Both the position numbers and the translations under genes were made by a program. The notes under the pieces are model-generated. The model did no database searches. It was not told the DNA's origin and saw nothing but the letters and a program-made list of their open reading frames with translations. DNA of 6,488 nucleotides from Pseudomonadota bacterium (lineage in GTDB: Bacteria; Pseudomonadota; Gammaproteobacteria; Burkholderiales; Sulfuricellaceae): the NCBI GenBank assembly GCA_021783895.1, contig JAJXTJ010000075.1, forward strand, positions 1 to 6,488, in the 5' to 3' direction. Positions 1-5,056 of this stretch are shown one piece after another (the first letter of the stretch is position 1; each line of letters begins with the position of its first letter).

Positions 1-83
1 CCCAGGAGCTCATGAAGAAAGCGGATACGGCCATGTATGCCGTGAAAGAGGCAGGCAGGAATGGATACCGGTTTTGTCCTTGA
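1..83 (+). CDS. C-terminal end of a GGDEF-domain protein (putative diguanylate cyclase), truncated by window edge
   Basis: Only the last 26 residues are present, read in the frame starting at base 3 and ending at TGA 81-83. The peptide contains [18 protein letters not shown], which matches the closing helix and strand of GGDEF domains (consensus ADxAMYxAKxxGRNxY). Such domains make cyclic di-GMP from two GTP. The GG(D/E)EF active-site loop lies upstream of the window, so activity and any sensor domain cannot be judged. The protein ends two residues after the YRF, so GGDEF is the C-terminal domain and no EAL domain follows. The stop codon lies inside the start region of the next gene (nfi), so the two are probably on one transcript. 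The family assignment is fairly secure, but catalytic competence is unknown. Confidence 0.82.
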   Translation, partial: QELMKKADTAMYAVKEAGRNGYRFCP

Positions 84-751
84 AAATAGCTCAAAGGCAC
101 CCTTGGGATATCAGCCCGGCTGAGGCGATTGCTATCCAGCAGCAACTGCGCGGCGAGGTGGTGAGGGAAAACCGGCTTGGCGCGGTGTGCCATGTGGCGG
201 GGGTGGACGTGGGTTTCGAGGAAGGCGGCAGGATCACTCGCGCCGCAGTGGCGGTGCTCGGCTTTCCTGCGCTCGAACTGGTGGATCATGCCATTTTCCG
301 TGCCTCTACCCGTTTTCCCTATGTGCCGGGACTGCTGTCCTTTCGCGAAATACCGGCGGTGCTCGGGGCGCTGGAGAAGCTGACCGTCATTCCCGACCTG
401 CTGCTGTGCGACGGTCAGGGCATCGCTCACCCGCGCCGTTTCGGCATCGCCAGCCACCTCGGTCTGCTGTGCGGCATTCCCTCCATCGGCGTGGCCAAAA
501 CCCGGCTGATCGGCGAGCCTGTCGAGCCGCCCGACCAGCGTGGCGCATCCGTGCCGCTGCTCGATCATGGAGAAACCATAGGCGCGATATTGCGCAGCCG
601 GACAGGCGTGAAGCCGCTGTACATCTCCATCGGCCACCGCATCAGCCTGGCGACGGCGCTTGACTATGTCATGGCCTGCGTCACCCGCTACCGCCTGCCG
701 GAGACGACACGCTGGGCGCATCGCCTGGCTTCCGGGCCAGTGGTCGAATGA
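74..751 (+). CDS. nfi: Endonuclease V (deoxyinosine 3' endonuclease)
   Basis: Endonuclease V nicks DNA at the second phosphodiester bond 3' of deoxyinosine and so starts repair of deaminated adenine. The 225-residue length fits the family (E. coli Nfi is 223). Motifs are in order: VAGVDVGFE at 42-49 with the first catalytic Asp (D45); the wedge PYVPG at 82-86; SFREIP with catalytic Glu (E92); [13 protein letters not shown] with Asp (D113) and His (H119); GVAKTRL with the conserved Lys (K142); and a late GHR (187-189). All expected metal ligands of the RNase H-like fold are visible, so it should be active. The start is uncertain. TTG at 74 has an AGGAA about 12 bases upstream, and TTG at 80 overlaps the GGDEF stop as TTGA. 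Neither has an ideal ribosome binding site, and no in-frame ATG exists near the conserved N-terminus. It converges on gspB with only 15 bases between the stops and no visible terminator. Confidence 0.95.
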   Translation: MSLKIAQRHPWDISPAEAIAIQQQLRGEVVRENRLGAVCHVAGVDVGFEEGGRITRAAVAVLGFPALELVDHAIFRASTRFPYVPGLLSFREIPAVLGALEKLTVIPDLLLCDGQGIAHPRRFGIASHLGLLCGIPSIGVAKTRLIGEPVEPPDQRGASVPLLDHGETIGAILRSRTGVKPLYISIGHRISLATALDYVMACVTRYRLPETTRWAHRLASGPVVE

Positions 752-766
752 AATGGATGGTTCGTG

Positions 767-1417
767 CTAATGAATGCCGTGCCGGAAACGATATCCCTTG
801 TAGCTGAATATCAGGCCATCCGGCGTGATCTGTTCCAGCCTGAGGCCGGGTGTCAGGGAATCGCCTTCCCGCAGCATCTGGTTATTGATGCTGACCAGAC
901 GATCCATGGGCTTGCTCGAATAGGCAAGAAGCGGAATCGTCATGGCCGGAATTTCCTGTTGGATAGCGAGAGGCAGTTCGGCCATAGGCACTACTTTCTG
1001 TTCCTGCGCCGTGTCGGCAGGGCCGGCGGGCTTATCCGGCGCGGGTGCCGGGGCAGCGGCGACTGCTCTGGGCGGCGCGCCGTGCGTCTCGGTACTGGCG
1101 GGTGCGGGCCTGTCCGGTTTCGTGTCGGCAACCCTGGGAGCAGGTTGCACGGCGGGCGGTGCGGTTTGGGGCGGGATCGATATTGGCGATTTCGCGGCGA
1201 TAGGTTCTGTCGCAGGAGCCGGTTGCTCCGCCTGCCACGGGCGCAGCCAGCCGATCAAGATGCCGGCGGAGAGCAGAACCGCCGCAAGCAGGCCATAATA
1301 CAGAAACGCGGGTCGTTGGGGCGCAGCCACCGGTGCCTGTGCGGTCGGCAATGTGGGCGTTGCACCGCGCTGACGCTGCTGATCGGATTTCTTGAGCGCT
1401 TCCAGGATATACGACAT
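767..1417 (-). CDS. gspB: GspB-like type II secretion assembly protein
   Basis: GspB is the partner of the GspA ATPase. Together they form an inner-membrane complex that helps the secretin GspD assemble through the peptidoglycan. The 216-residue product opens with MSYILEALKKSDQQRQRG, the characteristic cytoplasmic N-terminus of this family. A single membrane segment follows at about 37-58 (FLYYGLLAAVLLSAGILIGWL), then a long Pro/Ala-rich periplasmic linker (about 60-150). The C-terminal domain, about 150-216, carries the pattern SINNQMLREGD...ITPDGLIFSYKGYRFR typical of the T2SSB domain, which resembles the substrate-capturing domain of GspC. Its ATG lies 2 bases after the gspA stop, with GGGGA about 9 bases upstream (plus-strand 1427-1431) inside the gspA coding end, so translation is probably coupled. 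The function is inferred from family and neighbour. The N-terminal motif also occurs in proteins of other envelope systems that use an ExeA-type ATPase. Confidence 0.87.
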   Translation of the reverse strand: MSYILEALKKSDQQRQRGATPTLPTAQAPVAAPQRPAFLYYGLLAAVLLSAGILIGWLRPWQAEQPAPATEPIAAKSPISIPPQTAPPAVQPAPRVADTKPDRPAPASTETHGAPPRAVAAAPAPAPDKPAGPADTAQEQKVVPMAELPLAIQQEIPAMTIPLLAYSSKPMDRLVSINNQMLREGDSLTPGLRLEQITPDGLIFSYKGYRFRHGIH

Positions 1418-1419
1418 GT

Positions 1420-3009
1420 CTATTTTTCCCCGCGCTCGCGGGAAAGCCTCGGCGCCGTTCGATCCGCCGCACCGCTCAGGCGCATCAGGGTCTGAGACCC
1501 GACGGCGCCGTCAGGTGTGAGTCCCTGAACGAGCTGAAACTGTTTGACCTGACGCGCCATGGCCTCATCGAACACCGGGTCTGCGGTGGTTTCAGCCGCG
1601 CCGCCCTGGACTTGCGCGAGTTGCTTGCTCAGCCATTCCACATCCGGCCCGTGCTCCCCCGGCCGGATATTCATGCGTGCAACCGGTGGCATGCGCCACA
1701 GCACGGTGTAGTGCCCCGACCATTGCGCCGCAAGGGCGCCAAGGGCGACCGTTCTGGTTGCCGTGCCGACGGCGAAGGTGGCGGATTTGTCATCAAGCCG
1801 GGTCAGCGTGGCATAAAATTCCTGGCCCTGGTTGTTGCGTATAAACAGGACTGCGGGCCGGTTCAGTTGACGCAGTTCATCCAGCCCTCCGCGCGTGGTT
1901 CGGCAGCGCAAACCCATGTCTTCCGCCTGCCGGCACGCGTCCCCACCTTGATAGTCCGAACCCCATGCCCGGAACAGCGCGGCATAAGCCATTGTCCTGC
2001 TGCTGGAGCGCGGTTCCGTCTCCGGCCATTCCAGGGTAAGCGGCAATGCCGCTTCCGGCCTGGCGGCCTTGGCTTTATGTTCGGCTTTCGTTTGTGATGT
2101 GGGTTTCGCAACGGGCTGGTACAGCGCTGCCGCCAGCACGGTACCGGCCAGCAAGGCCAAACCTGCCAGGAGCGGCACCGTGATGCGGCGCTGCGCCGCC
2201 GGCTGGTGGAGCACTTCGCGCGCCGCTTGCGCGAGGGTCGCGCGATCGACCCGCTCCTTGCCCTGCACGTAGGCGCCCAGCAGTGCCCGGTCGCACAGTA
2301 CGTTGACGATCCGGGGAATGCCGCCGCTCAAGCGGTACAGCCGGCCTGTCAGCGCAGCCGGGAACAGCTGGCGCTGCGTGCCCGAAACATCAAGGCGATG
2401 CCGCACATAGGCCGCGACTTCCTGCCTGGACAGCGGCCCCAGGTGATAACGCGCGATAATTCGTTGCGCGAGCTGCCGCAGTTCCGGCTGCGCCAGTATC
2501 GTCGCCAGTTCGGGCTGACCCAGCAGGATGATCTGCAATAGTTTGCGCTGGCTGGTTTCCAGATTGGTGAGCAGACGCATCTGCTCCAGTACCTCGGCGG
2601 AGAGGTTCTGCGCCTCGTCGATGATCAGCACCGTGTGCCTGCCCCTGGCATGGGCGTCGAGCAGGTAGGCGTTGATGCAATCAATGAACACCTTGATGCT
2701 GGTGTTGCCGGACGGAAAGGCGATGCCGAATTCGGCGCAGAGGGTCGAGAGCAGCTCCGCTACCGTCAGCTTGGGATTGAAGATGTAGGCGACATCGCAG
2801 GATTCGGGAATCTGCTCGAGCAGGCAGCGGCATACCGTGGTCTTGCCGGCTCCCACCTCGCCCGTGAGCAATACGAATCCACCGCCGCCATTCACGCCAT
2901 AGAGCAGGTGCGCGAGCGCTTCCTGATGGCGCTGGCTCATGTAGAGATAACGCGGGTCCGGCGCGATGGAGAACGGCGCTTCGGCGAGGTTGAAGTAACT
3001 CTGGTACAT
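1420..3009 (-). CDS. gspA: GspA/ExeA-type AAA ATPase with C39-like and peptidoglycan-binding domains
   Basis: This is the ATPase subunit of the GspAB (ExeAB) complex, which uses ATP and peptidoglycan binding to place the type II secretin. Numbered from the start at 3009 (529 residues), the N-terminus MYQSYFNLAEAPFSIAPDPR and YLYMSQRHQEALAHLLYG is the family signature. Walker A GEVGAGKTT is at 50-58, Walker B HTVLIIDEAQ at 125-134, and a LLGQPEL sensor strand at 162-168. A membrane segment lies at about 278-297. The periplasmic part has a C39-peptidase-like region (about 340-440, LFRAWG...CRQAEDMGLRC...SGHYTVLW) that lacks a recognisable DCG-type catalytic Cys, then a PG_binding_1 domain (about 449-512, GPDVEWLSKQL...FQLVQGLTPDGAVGSQTLMRL). 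An upstream in-frame ATG at 3039 would add ten residues. I reject it because the family starts at MYxxYF and because that ATG is part of a perfect -10 box. gspB follows after 2 bases. Confidence 0.93.
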   Translation of the reverse strand: MYQSYFNLAEAPFSIAPDPRYLYMSQRHQEALAHLLYGVNGGGGFVLLTGEVGAGKTTVCRCLLEQIPESCDVAYIFNPKLTVAELLSTLCAEFGIAFPSGNTSIKVFIDCINAYLLDAHARGRHTVLIIDEAQNLSAEVLEQMRLLTNLETSQRKLLQIILLGQPELATILAQPELRQLAQRIIARYHLGPLSRQEVAAYVRHRLDVSGTQRQLFPAALTGRLYRLSGGIPRIVNVLCDRALLGAYVQGKERVDRATLAQAAREVLHQPAAQRRITVPLLAGLALLAGTVLAAALYQPVAKPTSQTKAEHKAKAARPEAALPLTLEWPETEPRSSSRTMAYAALFRAWGSDYQGGDACRQAEDMGLRCRTTRGGLDELRQLNRPAVLFIRNNQGQEFYATLTRLDDKSATFAVGTATRTVALGALAAQWSGHYTVLWRMPPVARMNIRPGEHGPDVEWLSKQLAQVQGGAAETTADPVFDEAMARQVKQFQLVQGLTPDGAVGSQTLMRLSGAADRTAPRLSRERGEK

Positions 3010-3037
3010 GGGCGCTCTGGAAGTGGGAATATCGGCC

Positions 3038-3065
3038 ATTATAACGGCAAGGCCCGCATACTCAA
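3038..3065 (-). promoter_or_regulatory. Probable sigma-70 promoter of gspA
   Basis: On the minus strand TTGAGT (plus-strand 3060-3065, four of six matches to TTGACA) is separated by 16 bases from a perfect TATAAT (3038-3043). Transcription would start near 3031, leaving a leader of about 21 bases before the ATG at 3009. The ATG at 3039 overlaps the -10 box itself and would not be on this transcript. A second, better TTGACG lies eight bases further upstream but is too far (24 bases) to pair with this -10. No strong ribosome binding site is visible ahead of the 3009 start. Confidence 0.5.
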
Positions 3066-3152
3066 GGCGTCAACTTCTTCGGTGGAAGACCCAGTCTAGC
3101 AGCCAGTCACGTTATATTCGCGCCCACGAACCATTTCATGTTGACCGGGCGA

Positions 3153-3500
3153 TTAAAATGCAGCAACCCAATCGCTGGACAGATTGTAGTCGTCGAACAC
3201 CCGTGTTTCAGCATAGGTGAACAGGCTGGTCAGCCAGGCACTCCAGGCGATCCATTGGCTATCGGTGACCACGGCGATTTTCCACAGGTCGAAACGGTGG
3301 TCGCGGGCAAACTTGATTTCTTCCCAGACCACATCCACGGTGAGTTTGACCATGTCGCGCAGATCGAACAGCAGGTTGACCCCACCCTCGAACTTGATCT
3401 TGTACATGACGGTATCTTCCAGTTCCTTGAAGTCGGCAAGGGTGAATTGGCCCATCACGGCGACGTTGACGAGGTGGTTCCGGGTTTCGATATTGATCAT
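3153..3500 (-). CDS. STAS/SEC14-like (SpoIIAA-like) domain protein
   Basis: A 115-residue soluble protein without signal peptide or membrane segment. The pattern fits the SpoIIAA-like/STAS family: an opening strand (MINIETRNHLVNVAVMG), a helix region QFTLADFKELEDTVMYKI, a central strand with its acidic turn (VNLLFDLRDM), then VDVVWEEIKFARDHRFDLWKIAVVTDSQWIAW, where the W-rich second half and KIAVV strand are typical, and a closing TRVFDDYNLSSDWV. The domain makes up the entire protein. Members are small cytoplasmic proteins of unproven function, sometimes thought to bind lipids or to act in partner-switching; here no anti-sigma kinase or phosphatase gene is nearby. The ATG at 3500 has a good AAGGG seven bases upstream. 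It lies 47 bases downstream of the EamA gene and 143 bases ahead of the gspA start, so co-transcription with the transporter is plausible. Family is likely; the role is unknown. Confidence 0.82.
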   Translation of the reverse strand: MINIETRNHLVNVAVMGQFTLADFKELEDTVMYKIKFEGGVNLLFDLRDMVKLTVDVVWEEIKFARDHRFDLWKIAVVTDSQWIAWSAWLTSLFTYAETRVFDDYNLSSDWVAAF

Positions 3501-3547
3501 GGCAGTACCCTTAACAGAGGTGGCGTTTCTTTACTATAGCAAACCGT

Positions 3548-4414
3548 TTAAGCGGCGGGGAGACGGGGCGCGACGCGGGAGGCGAGAACGCCGCTCAGGA
3601 TGATCAGCGCGATCCCCAGCCAACTGGTCAAGGGCAGGATTTCCCGCCACAGCAGGATGCCCCACAGGCTGGCGAAGATGACCGTGCTGTAGGCCAGGCT
3701 GCCGACCACCAGCGTGTCGCCCTCGCGGTAGGCGCGGGTCATGGCGAGCTGCGCCAGGGTGGCGGTGGCGCCGAGTCCGAGCAGGAGCAGGAGATTCCGA
3801 GGCGAAACGGGATGGAAGGCGTGAACTCCCATCCAGATGCCGCCGCCGATGGTGCAGATCAGGGTGAAATAGAACACGATCAGCCATTCCGGTTCGCCCA
3901 TCTGTCCCAGTTGCTTGACGTTGAGATAGGCGATGGCGGCGAGAAAACCGGAGGCCAGCCCCATCAGTCCTGCAACCAGTTGTTCCTGGTGCAGGGTGGG
4001 GCGCAGCAGCAGCACCACGCCGGCAAATCCGAGCAGGATGGCCAGCAATAGCGGCAGGGGCGGGCGTTCCTTCAGGATCAGCACGCTGAGAAAGGCGAGG
4101 AACAGCGGCGCGGTGTAGTTGAGCGTCACCGCAGTGGCCAGCGGTAGCCGGGTGATGGCATAAAAAAACAGCATCAGCGCCGCGAAGCCGGACAGCCCGC
4201 GCCACAGGTGCGCTTTCCAGTGGGGCGTGGCGATGCTCATGCCCTGGCTTTTGATGATCAGGGCAATGGTCAGCAGGCCGAACAGGGAGCGGTAGAACAC
4301 CAGCTCGGCGCTGGAAAAAAAATCCGCGCCCAGCTTGACGAATACTCCCATGCAGCCGAACAGGACGCCGGCCACGACCATCCACGCGGATTTTAGCGGC
4401 GGAAGTTTGGGCAT
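3548..4414 (-). CDS. EamA/DMT-family membrane transporter
   Basis: A 288-residue, very hydrophobic protein with about ten predicted membrane helices arranged as two EamA repeats, the standard architecture of drug/metabolite transporters (usually 280-300 residues). Repeat one includes GVLFGCMGVFVKLG (about 16-29), FYRSLFGLL (about 40-48) and the conserved end LNYTAPLFLAFLSVLILKER (about 98-117). Repeat two includes the equivalent AYSTVIFASLWGILLWREIL near 241-260, followed by a final helix GIALIILSGVLASR. These proteins move small metabolites, amino acids or nucleotide-type compounds across the inner membrane; the substrate cannot be read from the sequence. The start at 4414 lacks a ribosome binding site, and Met12 (4381) is an alternative that would still leave the first helix intact. 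The start codon is inside an inverted repeat, listed separately. It is divergent from xseB and is followed by the STAS-like gene. Confidence 0.93.
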   Translation of the reverse strand: MPKLPPLKSAWMVVAGVLFGCMGVFVKLGADFFSSAELVFYRSLFGLLTIALIIKSQGMSIATPHWKAHLWRGLSGFAALMLFFYAITRLPLATAVTLNYTAPLFLAFLSVLILKERPPLPLLLAILLGFAGVVLLLRPTLHQEQLVAGLMGLASGFLAAIAYLNVKQLGQMGEPEWLIVFYFTLICTIGGGIWMGVHAFHPVSPRNLLLLLGLGATATLAQLAMTRAYREGDTLVVGSLAYSTVIFASLWGILLWREILPLTSWLGIALIILSGVLASRVAPRLPAA

Positions 4415-4447
4415 GAATTATGTTGTGGAGTTGTTGTGCAATTCATG
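4412..4447 (-). promoter_or_regulatory. Possible start-codon hairpin of the EamA gene with direct repeats in the loop
   Basis: An 8-bp perfect inverted repeat (plus-strand 4412-4419 and 4440-4447; CATGAATT on both strands) flanks a 20-base A/C-rich loop. In the mRNA of the transporter gene the 3' arm contains the initiating AUG. The loop carries CACAACA twice, at an 11-base period. No Shine-Dalgarno sequence is present. It may be a translational control hairpin or a DNA operator with two half-sites. Six of the eight pairs are A-T or U-A, so the stem is weak and chance is a real alternative. Confidence 0.3.
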
Positions 4448-4473
4448 GCGCAGTAGTTTATCCCGGATTTGCC

Positions 4474-4535
4474 TGTAGAGGCCCGCTTGCGGGCCGAAGC
4501 GGTGGTTGTTCGCGCCGCAAGCGGCGCTCCTACCG
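4474..4535. repeat. Inverted pair of REP-like palindromes (BIME-like element)
   Basis: Two short palindromes face each other. The first reads TGTAGAG then a stem GGCCCGC-TT-GCGGGCC (4480-4495) followed by GAAGC. The second, read on the minus strand, is GTAGGAG, then a stem GCGCCGC-TT-GCGGCGC (plus-strand 4512-4527), then GAAC. Both share the layout GTAG-AG, 7-bp GC stem with TT centre, then GAA, but their stems differ in sequence, with compensating changes that keep pairing. This is the GTAGGAGC...GCGAA class of REP sequence that I recall from Pseudomonas, Xanthomonas and Betaproteobacteria, normally mobilised by RAYT (TnpA-REP) transposases. No such transposase gene is in the window. Confidence 0.75.
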
Positions 4536-4631
4536 GGGGTGTCGCAATTTTCACGAAACGCAAGGGGCAATCCGGGTTGAAGCTGCGGGCCGCTTTACGT
4601 CTATGCGCAGAAGCCGAAAGCCGCGTGGAGA

Positions 4632-4661
4632 TTGACCGGACACCGCAATTTGCGGTATTTT
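4632..4661 (+). promoter_or_regulatory. Probable promoter of the xseB-ispA-dxs operon
   Basis: TTGACC (4632-4637, five of six to consensus) and TATTTT (4656-4661, four of six) are spaced by 18 bases. Transcription would start near 4668, about 22 bases ahead of the xseB ATG. The spacer contains a 15-base perfect palindrome, ACCGCAA-T-TTGCGGT (4642-4656), whose last base is also the first base of the -10. It could be an operator. As a hairpin it resembles a weak terminator (it is followed by ATTTT), but there is no plus-strand gene upstream for it to end. Confidence 0.45.
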
Positions 4662-4689
4662 AACGCTTTATTTAGAGTGCAGCATGTAA

Positions 4690-4926
4690 ATGAGCAAAGC
4701 TTCAAAATCACCGACCTTCGAAAGCGCGCTCGCCGAGTTGGAAAATATCGTCGCCATCATGGAAGCGGGCCAGCAGCCGCTGGAACAGCTTTTGTCGGCC
4801 TACAAGCGCGGTGCGGAGCTTCTCCAGTTCTGTCAGCGGGCATTGCAGGAAGCGCAGCAGCAGGTGCGCTTCCTGGAAGCGGGCAGCTTGCAGAATTTCG
4901 TTGGCGATGCGGCTCTTGACTCCTGA
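4690..4926 (+). CDS. xseB: Exodeoxyribonuclease VII small subunit
   Basis: XseB binds in several copies to the large subunit XseA and forms exonuclease VII, which degrades single-stranded DNA from both ends to oligonucleotides in the cytoplasm. The 78-residue length matches the family (E. coli 80). The conserved core is plain: PTFESALAELENIVAIMEAGQQPLEQLLSAYKRG corresponds to the SFExALxELExIVxxLExGxLPLEExLxxFxxG signature, followed by the second helix, LLQFCQRALQEAQQQVRFL. The protein is two antiparallel helices with no catalytic residues of its own. The ATG at 4690 follows directly after a two-codon ATG-TAA (4684-4689); the only Shine-Dalgarno-like AGAG (4674-4677) is 12 bases away from this ATG but 6 from the upstream one. 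It heads the ispA-dxs operon, an arrangement common in proteobacteria. xseA is not in the window. Confidence 0.96.
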   Translation: MSKASKSPTFESALAELENIVAIMEAGQQPLEQLLSAYKRGAELLQFCQRALQEAQQQVRFLEAGSLQNFVGDAALDS

Positions 4927-4941
4927 CGTTCTCCTGGGCGG

Positions 4942-5040
4942 TCGCCCTCTCCCCAACCCTCTCCCTGCACCCGCAAGGAGTGTCCCCGCCGAGAGCGGCA
5001 GCAAGCTGCCCGCTCTGGCGAGACGGGAGAGGGGGCGAAC
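4942..5040. repeat. CCCTCTCCC-type palindromic intergenic repeat between xseB and ispA
   Basis: The ends are imperfect inverted repeats: TCGCCCTCTCCCC at 4942-4954 and, reversed, TTCGCCCCCTCTCCCG from 5024-5039. A tandem AACCCTCTCCC copy follows the left end (4955-4965). Inside is a long hairpin at 4988-5019, with arms GCC-GAGAGCGG-CAGC and GCTG-CCCGCTCTGGC closing on an AA loop with two single-base bulges. This resembles the widespread GGGAGAGGG-ended intergenic elements of proteobacteria, which I would class as MITE-like. It has no coding capacity and no U-tract, so it is not a standard terminator. It ends just before the ispA ribosome binding site. Confidence 0.65.
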
Positions 5041-5056
5041 GTGAAAGGCGCTGTTT

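Noticed and set aside
764..1495. Plus-strand open frame of 243 codons opposite gspB
   Set aside because: It lies antisense to gspB, whose N-terminal motif, membrane segment and C-terminal domain are recognisable. The plus-strand product is a low-complexity Arg/Gly/Cys-rich sequence typical of a shadow frame in GC-rich DNA.
2635..3099. Plus-strand open frame of 154 codons opposite the gspA ATPase domain
   Set aside because: It is the complement of conserved Walker A/B coding sequence and shows no independent motif or ribosome binding site.
3533..3538. A TATAGT -10-like box ahead of the STAS-like gene on the minus strand
   Set aside because: No acceptable -35 lies 16-18 bases upstream (the position reads TCCCCG), and the 47-base gap to the EamA gene fits co-transcription.
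3534..4385. Long minus-strand open frame of 283 codons overlapping the EamA gene
   Set aside because: The product is Arg/His/Pro-rich with no family resemblance, while the other minus-strand frame gives a clean ten-helix transporter.
4642..4661. Intrinsic terminator upstream of xseB
   Set aside because: The hairpin plus ATTTT looks terminator-like, but no plus-strand gene precedes it, and it coincides with a plausible -35/-10 pair.
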